NCBI GenBank assembly: GCA_029027985.1
Contig: CP119076.1
Coordinates: 3,284,422-3,348,421 of the forward strand
DNA length: 64,000 nt
Origin: Klebsiella aerogenes
Lineage (GTDB): Bacteria; Pseudomonadota; Gammaproteobacteria; Enterobacterales; Enterobacteriaceae
Direction: 5' to 3'
In this document: piece by piece, positions 1 through 9,222 of the stretch
How positions within the stretch are numbered: the stretch's first letter is position 1
Layout: each line of letters opens with the position of its first letter
Position numbers and translations under genes: made by a program
Notes under the pieces: generated by a model
What the model saw: only the letters and a program-made list of their open reading frames with translations
What the model was told of the DNA's origin: nothing
Database searches by the model: none

Positions 1-1
1 A

Positions 2-835
2 AGCGTGCGCAATTCGGCGGATACGCTGCGCGCCTACACCCTTTCATCTACGCCGGGGGTAAGCGAGTACATTACGCTGACCGTCCGTCGTATTGATGAT
101 GGCGCAGGTTCGCAGTGGCTAACCCACGACGTCAAACGCGGCGACTATATCTGGCTGTCCGATGCGATGGGCGAGTTTACCTGCGAAGATAAACCAACCG
201 ATCGTTTTCTGATGCTGGCCGCCGGCTGCGGCGTGACGCCGATTATGTCGATGCGCCGCTGGTTGGCGAAGTACCGTCCACAGGCGGATGTGCAGGTTAT
301 CTTTAACGTTCGTTCGCCGAAAGATGTGATATTTGCCGAAGAGTGGCGCCAGTATCCGGTCACCCTGGTCGCGGAAAACGACGCAACGCCAGGCTTCGTC
401 GCCGGTCGCCTGACCCGCGAGCTGCTGCAAAGCGTACCGGATTTAGCGAGCCGTACCGTGATGACCTGCGGTCCGGCGCCTTATATGGAGCAGGTCGAGC
501 AGGACGTTGCCGCGCTGGGCGTGACTCGCTTCTTTAAAGAGAAGTTCTTTACCCCGGTCGCCGAAGCCGCCACCAGTGGGCTGAAGTTCACTAAACTGCA
601 ACCGACAAAAACGTTTTACGCGCCGGTCGGCACCACCCTGCTTGAAGCGCTGGAAAGCAATAAGGTACCGGTGACTGTCGCCTGCCGCGCTGGTGTTTGC
701 GGTTGCTGCAAAACCAAAGTGGTTTCCGGCGAGTACAGCGTCACCAGCACCATGACGCTAACCGATGCCGAAATTGCCGACGGTTATGTGCTGGCCTGTT
801 CTTGTCACCCGCAGGGCGATCTGGTGCTCGCCTGA
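2..835 (+). CDS. hcr: NADH oxidoreductase Hcr (5' end outside window)
   Basis: C-terminal ~277 residues of the NADH:Hcp reductase, which passes electrons from NADH through FAD and a 2Fe-2S cluster to the hybrid-cluster protein Hcp during nitrosative or anaerobic stress. The frame is open to the left edge, so the FAD-domain start is missing (E. coli Hcr is ~322 residues). Visible are the NAD-binding GCGVTPIMSM stretch, a CGPAPYM segment typical of ferredoxin reductases, and a C-terminal plant-type ferredoxin domain with the cluster cysteines in CRAGVCGCC and a final Cys in LACSCHP. hcp should lie just upstream. A hairpin terminator follows the stop. Confidence 0.93.
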   Translation, partial: SVRNSADTLRAYTLSSTPGVSEYITLTVRRIDDGAGSQWLTHDVKRGDYIWLSDAMGEFTCEDKPTDRFLMLAAGCGVTPIMSMRRWLAKYRPQADVQVIFNVRSPKDVIFAEEWRQYPVTLVAENDATPGFVAGRLTRELLQSVPDLASRTVMTCGPAPYMEQVEQDVAALGVTRFFKEKFFTPVAEAATSGLKFTKLQPTKTFYAPVGTTLLEALESNKVPVTVACRAGVCGCCKTKVVSGEYSVTSTMTLTDAEIADGYVLACSCHPQGDLVLA

Positions 836-843
836 CGTTAAAA

Positions 844-878
844 TGCCGGATGACGCTACGCTCATCCGGCACTTTTTT
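844..878. terminator. Convergent terminator between hcr and the DoxX gene
   Basis: A perfect 10-bp inverted repeat (TGCCGGATGA / TCATCCGGCA, 844-853 and 862-871) with an 8-nt loop is followed by six T on the + strand. It ends hcr. The T-run overlaps the stop codon of the convergent DoxX gene, and upstream A residues make it possibly bidirectional. The stem sequence also resembles REP elements. Confidence 0.75.
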
Positions 879-1311
879 ATCGCCAGGCCGACTGACCGGC
901 CAGCGAGTAACGCCCCGAGCCGAGTAGCGCAATCGCCAGCGCGCCGATAAAGAAATAGACCAGGCTTTCAATCGCCCATGCCCCCACGGCATCAAGCGCG
1001 AAGGTATTTCCGGTCCCGACCATCAGCCAGGCCACCACCATGGTAAACGCCAGCACCAGCGCCGCCGGACGCGTCAGAACACCAAGAATGAGCAGGCAAG
1101 GCGCGACGACTTCGCCCACCAACACGCCATAGGCGATAAACCCCGGCAGCCCTTTCGCCGCCAGCATACCGCTAATGCCCTCCACGCCGCCAATCAGCTT
1201 GTGCAGGCCGTGAAACAGCATTAAGCCGCCGACGGCAAGTCGTAACAAGAGTTTGCCAACATCTTCATGCGATAACGTTTTATTTACCGCATTTAACAAT
1301 CCTTTAACCAT
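877..1311 (-). CDS. DoxX family inner-membrane protein
   Basis: 144-residue DoxX-family protein with about four membrane helices. After a short cytoplasmic N-terminus, helices fall in LLLRLAVGGLMLFHGLHK, the GVLVGEVVAPCLLILGVL segment, a LVLAFTMVVAWLMVG helix and a C-terminal ESLVYFFIGALAIALLG helix. The motif RLAVGGLMLFHGLHKL is characteristic of DoxX/DoxD. The start at 1311 is chosen for its AGGAAG ribosome-binding site 8 nt upstream; an in-frame extension to 1422 lacks one. The gene is divergent from poxB with ~150 bp between the starts. Function is unknown; DoxX proteins have been linked to redox or thiol stress. I do not recall this gene at this position in E. coli K-12. Confidence 0.85.
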   Translation of the reverse strand: MVKGLLNAVNKTLSHEDVGKLLLRLAVGGLMLFHGLHKLIGGVEGISGMLAAKGLPGFIAYGVLVGEVVAPCLLILGVLTRPAALVLAFTMVVAWLMVGTGNTFALDAVGAWAIESLVYFFIGALAIALLGSGRYSLAGQSAWR

Positions 1312-1463
1312 TTGATGTTCTTCCTGTTTTACACCCTGTGTACTCACAGAGTATGCGCAATATTCCAGCAATAAAACCAGCGAAAAATAAGGGGCTACCG
1401 GCAGCGTAACCTTCAGTTTCATCTAAGCTTGAAAGCGTTATCACAAAAAGGAGATGGAAAACC

Positions 1464-3182
1464 ATGAAACAGACCGTGGCGTCATACATTGCAAAAACCC
1501 TTGAACAGGCTGGCGTGAAGCGCATTTGGGGGGTAACCGGGGATTCTCTCAACGGATTGAGCGACAGTTTAAACCGCATGGGCACCATCGAGTGGATGCC
1601 GACCCGGCACGAAGAAGTCGCCGCCTTTGCCGCTGGCGCAGAAGCGCAGCTGACCGGCGAACTGGCGGTCTGTGCCGGTTCCTGCGGGCCAGGCAACCTT
1701 CATTTGATTAACGGTCTGTTTGATTGCCATCGTAACCATGTACCGGTGCTGGCCATTGCCGCGCATATTCCATCGAGTGAAATCGGCAGCGGTTATTTCC
1801 AGGAAACCCATCCGCAGGAACTGTTCCGCGAATGCAGCCACTACTGCGAGCTGGTCTCAACCCCGGAGCAAATTCCGCAGGTACTGGCCATCGCGATGCG
1901 CAAGGCGGTCATTAACCGCGGCGTTTCAGTGGTAGTGCTGCCCGGCGACGTGGCGCTGAAAGCGGCGCCGGAGAGCGCCAGCAGCCACTGGTACCATGCG
2001 CCGCTGCCAACGGTCACCCCGGCGGACGAAGAACTGCACAAGCTGGCCCAGCTTATCCGTTACTCAAATAACATCGCTCTGATGTGCGGCAGCGGCTGCG
2101 CCGGCGCGCACCAGGAGCTGGTAGAGTTCGCCGCGAAAATTAAAGCGCCTATCGTCCACGCCCTGCGCGGCAAAGAGCACGTCGAATACGATAACCCATA
2201 CGATGTCGGCATGACCGGCCTGATCGGTTTTTCCTCCGGCTTCCACACCATGATGAATGCCGACACCCTGATCCTGCTCGGCACCCAATTCCCCTATCGC
2301 GCGTTTTATCCAACCGATGCCAAAATTATCCAGATCGACATCAACCCCGGCAGCATCGGCGCGCACAGTAAGGTCGATATGGCGCTGGTGGGCGATATCA
2401 AATCGACGCTGAAAGCGCTGTTGCCGCTGCTGGAAGAAAAAACCGATCGCCGCTTCCTTGATAAGGCGCTGGAGCACTATCGCGAAGCGCGTAAAGGGCT
2501 GGACGATCTCGCCAAACCCAGCGACAAAGCGCTCCATCCACAGTACCTGGCGCAGCAGATTAGCCGTTTTGCCGACGACGACGCGATTTTTACCTGCGAC
2601 GTCGGTACGCCAACCGTCTGGGCTGCGCGGTATCTACAGATGAACGGCAAGCGCCGCCTGTTGGGCTCGTTTAACCACGGTTCAATGGCCAACGCCATGC
2701 CGCAGGCCATCGGCGCCAAAGCGACCGCGCCGCAGCGGCAGGTTATCGCCATGTGCGGCGATGGCGGTTTCAGCATGCTGATGGGCGATTTTTTGTCATT
2801 GGCGCAGATGAATCTACCGGTCAAAATCATCATCTTTAACAACAGCATTCTTGGTTTCGTGGCGATGGAAATGAAAGCTGGCGGTTATCTGACCGACGGT
2901 ACCGAACTGCACGATACCAACTTCGCCCGTATTGCCGAAGCTTGCGGAATTAAAGGGATCCGCGTCGAGAAGGCCTCTGAGGTCGATGAGGCGCTACAAA
3001 CCGCCTTTAGCACCGATGGCCCGGTTCTGGTCGATGTGGTTGTCGCGAAAGAAGAGCTGGCGATCCCGCCGCAGATTAAACTCGAGCAGGCCAAAGGATT
3101 TAGCCTGTATATGTTGCGCGCGATCATCAGCGGACGCGGCGATGAAGTCATTGAGCTAGCGAAAACGAACTGGCTCAGGTAA
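1464..3182 (+). CDS. poxB: Pyruvate dehydrogenase (quinone) PoxB
   Basis: 572 residues, the same length as E. coli PoxB. This peripheral membrane flavoenzyme decarboxylates pyruvate to acetate and CO2 using ThDP and FAD and reduces ubiquinone. An N-terminal ThDP pyrimidine-binding domain begins [20 protein letters not shown] and contains the catalytic-Glu segment [14 protein letters not shown]. The C-terminal PP domain has the ThDP motif starting [12 protein letters not shown] and ending NN. The last ~20 residues form the amphipathic lipid-binding helix seen in the family. AAAGGAGA lies upstream of the ATG. In E. coli poxB is RpoS-dependent; I did not identify a promoter here. ltaE follows after 38 bp, probably in the same transcription unit. 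Confidence 0.97.
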   Translation: MKQTVASYIAKTLEQAGVKRIWGVTGDSLNGLSDSLNRMGTIEWMPTRHEEVAAFAAGAEAQLTGELAVCAGSCGPGNLHLINGLFDCHRNHVPVLAIAAHIPSSEIGSGYFQETHPQELFRECSHYCELVSTPEQIPQVLAIAMRKAVINRGVSVVVLPGDVALKAAPESASSHWYHAPLPTVTPADEELHKLAQLIRYSNNIALMCGSGCAGAHQELVEFAAKIKAPIVHALRGKEHVEYDNPYDVGMTGLIGFSSGFHTMMNADTLILLGTQFPYRAFYPTDAKIIQIDINPGSIGAHSKVDMALVGDIKSTLKALLPLLEEKTDRRFLDKALEHYREARKGLDDLAKPSDKALHPQYLAQQISRFADDDAIFTCDVGTPTVWAARYLQMNGKRRLLGSFNHGSMANAMPQAIGAKATAPQRQVIAMCGDGGFSMLMGDFLSLAQMNLPVKIIIFNNSILGFVAMEMKAGGYLTDGTELHDTNFARIAEACGIKGIRVEKASEVDEALQTAFSTDGPVLVDVVVAKEELAIPPQIKLEQAKGFSLYMLRAIISGRGDEVIELAKTNWLR

Positions 3183-3220
3183 AACAATGCTATCACCCTG
3201 AATAAGAACAAGGATATGCC

Positions 3221-4222
3221 GTGATAGATCTCCGTAGTGATACCGTAACTCGTCCTGGGCGCGCCATGCTGGAGGCCATGATGGCCGCCCCGGTCGGGGA
3301 CGACGTTTATGGCGACGACCCTACCGTCAATGAACTTCAGCGTTATGCCGCCGAGCTTGCCGGCAAAGAGGCGGCGCTGTTCCTGCCTACCGGTACGCAG
3401 GCCAACCTTGTCGGCCTACTTAGCCACTGCCAGCGCGGCGAAGAGTATATCGTCGGCCAGGGCGCGCATAATTATCTGTATGAAGCCGGTGGCGCGGCGG
3501 TACTGGGCAGCATTCAACCACAGCCGATCGATGCCGCGGCTGACGGCTCGCTGCCGCTGGATAAAGTCGCGGCAAAAATTAAACCCGACGATATCCATTT
3601 CGCCCCGACCCGCCTGCTAAGCCTGGAAAATACCCACAACGGCAAAGTGCTGCCGCGCGACTACCTGAAAGACGCCTGGGAGTTTACCCGCCAGCGTAAT
3701 CTGGCGCTGCATGTCGACGGCGCGCGCATTTTTAACGCCGTGGTGGCTTACGGCTGTGAGCTGCGTGATATCGCGCAATACTGTGATTCGTTCACCATTT
3801 GCCTGTCAAAAGGGCTCGGCACGCCGGTCGGTTCCCTGCTGCTTGGCAGCGAAGCGTACATTCGTCGCGCCATCCGCTGGCGTAAAATGGTCGGCGGCGG
3901 CATGCGCCAGGCGGGTATTCTGGCGGCCGCCGGTCTGTATGCGCTGCAAAATAACGTCTCGCGTCTGCAAGAGGATCACGACAACGCCGCGTGGATGGCG
4001 GAACAGCTGCGCGCCGTCGGCGCCGACGTGATGCGCCACGACACCAACATGCTGTTCGTGCGCGTCGGTGAAGAGCAGGCTCGCGCGCTGGGCGAATTTA
4101 TGCAGGCTCGCGGCGTGTTAATTAACGCCTCGCCTGTCGTACGTCTGGTCACGCACCTCGACGTTAACCGCCAGCAGTTGGCTGAGGTCGTCGGTCACTG
4201 GCAAGCCTTTTTACAGCGCTAA
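3221..4222 (+). CDS. ltaE: Low-specificity L-threonine aldolase
   Basis: 333 residues, a fold-type I PLP enzyme that cleaves L-threonine or L-allo-threonine to glycine and acetaldehyde. The PLP-binding lysine is Lys197 in [10 protein letters not shown]; the N-terminal [13 protein letters not shown] and the loop [10 protein letters not shown], with the PLP-contacting Asp, are typical. It starts at GTG 3221, with AAGGA 8 nt upstream. ybjT follows 10 bp after the stop, so poxB-ltaE-ybjT look co-transcribed. Confidence 0.96.
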   Translation: MIDLRSDTVTRPGRAMLEAMMAAPVGDDVYGDDPTVNELQRYAAELAGKEAALFLPTGTQANLVGLLSHCQRGEEYIVGQGAHNYLYEAGGAAVLGSIQPQPIDAAADGSLPLDKVAAKIKPDDIHFAPTRLLSLENTHNGKVLPRDYLKDAWEFTRQRNLALHVDGARIFNAVVAYGCELRDIAQYCDSFTICLSKGLGTPVGSLLLGSEAYIRRAIRWRKMVGGGMRQAGILAAAGLYALQNNVSRLQEDHDNAAWMAEQLRAVGADVMRHDTNMLFVRVGEEQARALGEFMQARGVLINASPVVRLVTHLDVNRQQLAEVVGHWQAFLQR

Positions 4223-4232
4223 GGAGTCAGGC

Positions 4233-5675
4233 GTGTCGCAACCTATTCTGGTGCTCGGCGCCAGCGGCTATATTGGCCAGCATCTGGTGCGCGAATTAAG
4301 CGCGCAAGGTTATCCGGTGTTGGCGGCGGCACGCCATATCGACAGACTGCAAAAGCTCGAACTCCCGGGCGTCGTCTGTCAGTCTATCGATCTCAACCAG
4401 CCGCAGGCTTTACCTGCGCTGCTTTCCGGGATCGATACCCTTTACTATTTGGTGCACGCGATGGGCGAAGGCGGCGATTTTATCGCCCATGAACGCCGGG
4501 TCGCACTCAACGTGCGCGATGCTTTACGCCAGACGCCGGTGCGCCAGGTGATATTTCTTAGCTCGCTGCAGGTCCCGGCGCAGGAGCAATCAGACCATTT
4601 GCGCGCCCGCCAGGTGACTGCCGATCTCCTGCGCGAGTCCGGCGTACCGGTTACCGAACTGCGCGCAGGAATTATCGTCGGCGCGGGGTCCGCCGCTTTT
4701 GAAGTGATGCGCGATATGGTTTATAACCTGCCGGTGCTGACGCCGCCGCGTTGGGTACGTTCGCGCACCACGCCTATCGCGCTGGAAAACCTGTTGCATT
4801 ATCTCGTGGAGTTGCTTAATCATCCGTCCCGCGAGCACCGCGTTTTTGAGGCTGCCGGTCCGGATATTCTGAGCTACCAGCAGCAGTTTACCCATTTTAT
4901 GGCCGTCAGCGGCAAACATCGTTTACTGATCCCTATCCCCTTCCCTACCCGCTGGATTTCTGTGTGGTTCCTTAATGTGATCACCTCGGTACCGCCAACC
5001 ATCGCCAAGGCGCTGATTCAGGGGTTGAAGCACGATCTGATCGCCGACGATCGTTCGCTGCGCGCGCTGATCCCGCAAACATTGATTCCATTCGATCAGG
5101 CGGTCCGCCGTACCCTGAAAGAGGAAGAACAACTGGTGAATTCCAGCGACTGGGGCTACGACGCTCAGGCCTTCGCCCGCTGGCGGCCGGAGTATGGCTA
5201 CTATCCGAAACAGGCCGGTTGCGCCGTCAGTACTCAGGCAAGCCGCAAGGCGCTGTGGCAAGTGGTTAACCGCATCGGCGGCAAAGAGGGTTACTTCTTC
5301 GGCAATATCCTGTGGAAAATCCGCGGCGCCATGGATTTGCTGGTCGGCCATCGTTTAGCCAAAGGACGGCCGCAGCATGACTATCTGCAAACCGGCGATA
5401 CGGTCGACAGTTGGAAGGTCATTATCGTCGAAGAAGAAAAGCAGTTAACCTTACTGTTCGGCATGAAAGCGCCGGGCCTTGGCCGTTTAAGCTTCACGAT
5501 TAGCGATAAAGGCGATCGCCGCGAACTTGACGTTCGCGCCTGGTGGCATCCGCACGGTATGCCAGGCCTGTTCTACTGGCTGCTGATGATCCCGGCGCAT
5601 CTGTTTATTTTTCGCGGCATGGCGCGGCGTATCGTTCGCCTTGCTGAGCAAATCACAGGCAAAAACGAAGATTAA
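4233..5675 (+). CDS. ybjT: SDR-like NAD(P)-binding protein YbjT (DUF2867)
   Basis: 480 residues. The N-terminal ~270 residues are an atypical SDR Rossmann domain with the nucleotide-binding loop [10 protein letters not shown]. The C-terminal part is a DUF2867 domain ending in a hydrophobic segment ([15 protein letters not shown]) that could associate with the membrane. It starts at GTG 4233 with AAGGAG upstream. Substrate unknown. It sits immediately behind ltaE and ahead of another oxidoreductase gene, as in E. coli. Confidence 0.9.
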   Translation: MSQPILVLGASGYIGQHLVRELSAQGYPVLAAARHIDRLQKLELPGVVCQSIDLNQPQALPALLSGIDTLYYLVHAMGEGGDFIAHERRVALNVRDALRQTPVRQVIFLSSLQVPAQEQSDHLRARQVTADLLRESGVPVTELRAGIIVGAGSAAFEVMRDMVYNLPVLTPPRWVRSRTTPIALENLLHYLVELLNHPSREHRVFEAAGPDILSYQQQFTHFMAVSGKHRLLIPIPFPTRWISVWFLNVITSVPPTIAKALIQGLKHDLIADDRSLRALIPQTLIPFDQAVRRTLKEEEQLVNSSDWGYDAQAFARWRPEYGYYPKQAGCAVSTQASRKALWQVVNRIGGKEGYFFGNILWKIRGAMDLLVGHRLAKGRPQHDYLQTGDTVDSWKVIIVEEEKQLTLLFGMKAPGLGRLSFTISDKGDRRELDVRAWWHPHGMPGLFYWLLMIPAHLFIFRGMARRIVRLAEQITGKNED

Positions 5676-5762
5676 GCGTTATTCTTTCATGATTCTCATT
5701 GCATAGTCGGGAGAATCACGGAAAAATGCGCACGAAATTCTTTTCTGGAACAGTAGAGTGAT

Positions 5763-6776
5763 ATGAAGGTACTGGTTACCGGTGCGACCAGCGGATTAGG
5801 CCGTAATGCGGTGGAATATCTGCGTAATAAGGGCATCAGCGTGAGGGCGACCGGGCGCAACGAAGCAATGGGTAAGCTTCTGAGCAAAATGGGCGCGGAG
5901 TTCATCCCTGCAGACTTAACCGAACTGGTCTCTTCGCAGGCTAAAGTCATGCTCGCCGGTATCGACACCCTGTGGCACTGTTCCAGCTTTACCTCACCGT
6001 GGGGCACCCAGCAGGCCTTCGATTTAGCTAACGTCCGGGCGACTCGTCGTCTCGGCGAATGGTCGGTGGCCTGGGGCGTGCGCAATTTCGTCCATATCTC
6101 TTCACCTTCGCTCTATTTCGATTATCACCATCATCGCGATATTCAGGAAGATTTCCGCCCACACCGCTTCGCCAATGAATTCGCGCGCAGCAAGGCGGCC
6201 AGCGAAGAGGTCATCAACCTGCTGGCGCAGGCTAACCCGCACACCCGTTTTACCATTCTGCGCCCGCAGAGCCTGTTTGGGCCGCACGACAAAGTCTTTA
6301 TTCCGCGGATGGTGCAGATGATGCGTCATTACGGTAGCGTGCTGTTGCCGCGCGGCGGTAATGCGCTGGTGGATATGACCTATTACGAGAACGCGGTACA
6401 TGCGATGTGGCTGGCGAGCCAGCCGCAATGCGACCATCTACCGTCGGCGCGGGCGTGGAATATCACCAATGGCGAGCCGCGGACGCTGCGCAGCATCGTG
6501 CAGAAGCTTATCGACGATTTAGGCATCAAGTGTCGAATCCGCTCAGTTCCCTACCCGATGCTGGATATTATCGCCCGCAGCATGGAACATTTCGGCAATA
6601 AATCGGCAAAAGAACCGGCCTTTACCCATTACGGCGTGTCGAAGCTGAACTTTGACTTTACCCTCGATATCACTCGCGCTCAGCAGGAGCTTGGCTACCA
6701 GCCGATTGTCACCCTGGATGAAGGCGTTTCGCGTACTGCCGCGTGGTTAAAAGACCACGGCAAACTGCACGATTAA
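5763..6776 (+). CDS. ybjS: Extended-SDR NAD(P)-dependent oxidoreductase YbjS
   Basis: 337 residues. The N-terminus [20 protein letters not shown] gives the extended-SDR GxxGxxG nucleotide-binding loop. Mid-protein features ([35 protein letters not shown]) are those of the epimerase/3-beta-HSD branch. The substrate is unknown. It lies 87 bp after ybjT, in the same orientation, and is convergent with amiD. Confidence 0.9.
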   Translation: MKVLVTGATSGLGRNAVEYLRNKGISVRATGRNEAMGKLLSKMGAEFIPADLTELVSSQAKVMLAGIDTLWHCSSFTSPWGTQQAFDLANVRATRRLGEWSVAWGVRNFVHISSPSLYFDYHHHRDIQEDFRPHRFANEFARSKAASEEVINLLAQANPHTRFTILRPQSLFGPHDKVFIPRMVQMMRHYGSVLLPRGGNALVDMTYYENAVHAMWLASQPQCDHLPSARAWNITNGEPRTLRSIVQKLIDDLGIKCRIRSVPYPMLDIIARSMEHFGNKSAKEPAFTHYGVSKLNFDFTLDITRAQQELGYQPIVTLDEGVSRTAAWLKDHGKLHD

Positions 6777-6788
6777 GCGACTTTGCAC

Positions 6789-6832
6789 AGGACAGCCGCC
6801 GCCGGGCCGCTGTCCTGAATACACGCCTTTTT
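6789..6832 (+). terminator. Possible terminator after ybjS
   Basis: An 8-bp inverted repeat (AGGACAGC / GCTGTCCT) around a GC-rich loop lies between the convergent ybjS and amiD. The T-run (6828-6832) is about 11 nt beyond the stem, so the fit to an intrinsic terminator is only moderate. Confidence 0.45.
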
Positions 6833-6837
6833 CCGTT

Positions 6838-7680
6838 TCACCCCTGTCCATATTTTTCCAGCAACGCCTCGGCGATCGCCTGCGTTTGCGCATCGGCTAC
6901 GCCGTCCCAACGCGCTGGCCTGAAGTGCATCTGGAAAACCATAATCACCCGTTTTTGCTGCGCTGGCGTCATCTCCGGCGTGACCTGATAGCCGTAGCGC
7001 GACAGCAGGTCCAGCAGTTCGCCGCTATCAACCGGCTGCCAGCCAGGGCGGCCCTGTAAATAAAAGGCGACTCGCGCATCATCCGGCCAGGCGCCGATCC
7101 CCTGCTGCGCCAGCGCCTGCCACGGGAACAACGGCCCCGGGTCGTCCTTGCGCTGTGGTGCGATATCGGCATGGGCGACAACGTTTTGCGGCTGGATGTG
7201 ATAGCGGGCGATGATATCTTTCGCCAGTGGAATAAGCGCGTCAATCTGCGCTGGATTGAATGGGGTAAAACTTTTCGTCCCTGCGGTTTTTTGCCAGCCG
7301 CGGTTTTCAAGTTCAATACCGATCGAGGTGTCGTTGATACGCGTGCTGCCGCGCCAGAAGCTGATGCCAGCATGCCAGGCCAGATCGTCTTCCGGCACCA
7401 GTTGCCAGATCCGCGGTTTGCCATGATGCAGCGGCGGTTGCGCCGGGATTAAATAGTGCGAGCTCACTTCTTTATCGGTCAGAGTCGCCAGCGAGACATC
7501 GAAATTATCGGCGGTATAGTGGATAACCAGAACTTTAATACGCGGATAGGCCGCCTGCGCCGGATGACGCGTATCCAGTTGATAGCCTTTTTTATCGATA
7601 ATGCCCTGCTCCGGCGCGCACCCTGTCAGCAACAGAGCGACAAGCGTAATTTGAACAATCCGTTTTCCTAATAAGACCAT
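6838..7680 (-). CDS. amiD: N-acetylmuramoyl-L-alanine amidase AmiD (lipoprotein)
   Basis: 280 residues. A lipoprotein signal with lipobox LLLTGC leads to an amidase_2 domain that cleaves the MurNAc-L-Ala bond of peptidoglycan and of anhydro-muropeptides at the outer membrane. Zinc-ligand motifs are visible as LVIHYTADN, the region IGIELENRGW and AHADIAPQRKDDPG. A C-terminal peptidoglycan-binding-like three-helix region follows. The start at 7680 has AGGGAAGGA 8 nt upstream. It overlaps the 3' end of the upstream diguanylate cyclase gene by 13 bp, so the two are probably translated from one mRNA. Confidence 0.94.
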   Translation of the reverse strand: MVLLGKRIVQITLVALLLTGCAPEQGIIDKKGYQLDTRHPAQAAYPRIKVLVIHYTADNFDVSLATLTDKEVSSHYLIPAQPPLHHGKPRIWQLVPEDDLAWHAGISFWRGSTRINDTSIGIELENRGWQKTAGTKSFTPFNPAQIDALIPLAKDIIARYHIQPQNVVAHADIAPQRKDDPGPLFPWQALAQQGIGAWPDDARVAFYLQGRPGWQPVDSGELLDLLSRYGYQVTPEMTPAQQKRVIMVFQMHFRPARWDGVADAQTQAIAEALLEKYGQG

Positions 7681-8807
7681 CGATTACGTCCTTCCCTCTT
7701 GGCTTTATACAACGCCGCATCCGCTTGCGCGATTAATTCTGAAGCCGGAACGCGCCCATCCGAGGCGACAATCCCCATACTGACAGTGACCAGTGGCCCA
7801 ACATCCGATTGGGCATGCGGCAGCGCCGCTTCGTTAATCTTTTTCTGGATCCGTTGCGCCACCGCGGTGGCGTTTTCTAACGACTGTAGCGGTAAGACAA
7901 TCACAAACTCCTCGCCGCCATAGCGCGCGACCATATCGTCCTGCGCGCGAACCGACCTCTTCAGCAGCGATGCGATACGAGCGAGGCAATCATCTCCGGC
8001 CTGATGGCCGTAATGATCGTTATAGCGTTTAAAGAAATCGACATCGAGAATAATCAGCGCGAGTCGCTCTTTGCTCGCCCAGGCCTGAGCTAAAAAGTTG
8101 TCCAGCGCGCGGCGATTCGCCGTCGCGGTCAAGGCATCCTGATTAGCCATACTTTCCAGGCGGTTAATAAGCTGCATATTTTCCTGGTGGGTTCTCCAGG
8201 CCTCATCATACCAGCGCTGTAATATCTGACGACCGTACACCATGATGGCGGTGAATATTCCCCAGAGGATCAGGAAGCGTAAATCGACGCCATGGTGAAT
8301 TTGTACGCCAGCCAGTAGCGAAGTGATCCACAGCGGTAAAATGTAAACGGCAATTCCCGTCGGAAAATAATACAGCGCGGCAAGACCGGTGGTCATTAAA
8401 ACAACCAACAGCGGCCAGGCAAACGGCAGCGACCAGAAAAGTACGAAGCAGTAACTGCTGAAGGACCAACATAAGCTGAGGATCAACAGAATAGCGGTAA
8501 TCACTTTTTTAGCATAAATACCGCTTAAAATTCTGCCGGAGATAACCATAACGCTGAGCGCCAGAGAAAAAAAGATAATTGCGCCAAGCGCGATCTCCAT
8601 CCAGGGAACAATCTGGTCGCTAATTAACGATTGCTGATCAAATTCGGTAAAGAGAACATTGCGAAAGACAATCATTAAGGCAAAGGAGATATTGACGAAC
8701 GCCAGCCACGGCATGCTACGCGAAAGCGCATGTTTTTGGACATTTTCGCGATTGGCCCAAAGCATTGCACGATCCTTGCGCGGATTAAGCCGTTCATCTG
8801 TCAACAT
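7668..8807 (-). CDS. Membrane diguanylate cyclase (GGDEF domain)
   Basis: 379 residues: about six hydrophobic helices in the first ~200 residues, then a GGDEF domain that makes cyclic di-GMP from two GTP. The active-site signature is GGEEF (about residues 297-301), preceded by DVDFFKRYNDHYGHQAGDDC, which carries metal and GTP contacts. The inhibitory I-site normally reads RxxD five residues before GGEEF; here that position reads AQDD, so product inhibition may be lost. The start at 8807 is chosen for the GGAAAGGAG site; longer in-frame starts lack one. It precedes amiD in a slot where I recall ybjQ in E. coli. The sensory signal is unknown. Confidence 0.9.
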   Translation of the reverse strand: MLTDERLNPRKDRAMLWANRENVQKHALSRSMPWLAFVNISFALMIVFRNVLFTEFDQQSLISDQIVPWMEIALGAIIFFSLALSVMVISGRILSGIYAKKVITAILLILSLCWSFSSYCFVLFWSLPFAWPLLVVLMTTGLAALYYFPTGIAVYILPLWITSLLAGVQIHHGVDLRFLILWGIFTAIMVYGRQILQRWYDEAWRTHQENMQLINRLESMANQDALTATANRRALDNFLAQAWASKERLALIILDVDFFKRYNDHYGHQAGDDCLARIASLLKRSVRAQDDMVARYGGEEFVIVLPLQSLENATAVAQRIQKKINEAALPHAQSDVGPLVTVSMGIVASDGRVPASELIAQADAALYKAKREGRNRWSY

Positions 8808-9222
8808 ACCTGCTCCTTTCCTTCTTCCGGACCATCGTTTAAGCCCATATAACCAACCGGGTAACATCACTCCCTTATGATAAGCCATGATCCAGGGTAT
8901 GTCTGTGAGCATTGGCCCCTGACGCTTATAGAAGCTTTATCGCCGTCAGGTGATAAAGCTTCTTATCTGATTATTCTGCGAACATTTAATTTTATACTGT
9001 TTTGCCATTTTCCCCTCTGAGAGAGTAATACTAAATACGCGTCACTATCAGCGCGTTAATTCGAATAACATTAAATAAAATCGTTAACGCACTCCGTTTT
9101 CGGACTCTCAATACTTCTCTCTCCGTCGATTATCAGCATAAACTCAACGCTAAAGCAGATAAGTCAATTATACTTTTTTGACATAAAAACAGACTCGTGC
9201 GTTAAATTACCGCAGGTGGCAA
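8808..9222. other. 415-bp divergent intergenic region with a perfect hairpin
   Basis: No coding frame is convincing here. It separates the divergent diguanylate cyclase and FadL-family genes and must hold both promoters. A perfect 12-bp inverted repeat (AGAAGCTTTATC / GATAAAGCTTCT, 8930-8941 and 8952-8963, 10-nt loop) lies near the cyclase side. The rest, ~8985-9215, is AT-rich. The hairpin has no T-run, so it is not an obvious terminator. Confidence 0.6.

Noticed and set aside
9055-9070. TTCGAA near the FadL-like gene as a further copy of the operator
   Set aside because: Only the 6-bp centre (AATTCGAATA) matches; the flanking CTTTC and GAAAG arms are absent, so it is probably chance.
9178-9207. 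TTGACA-18-TTAAAT as a promoter for the FadL-like gene
   Set aside because: The -35 is perfect, but the implied start would leave less than 10 nt before the ATG and no place for a ribosome-binding site, so I did not annotate it.
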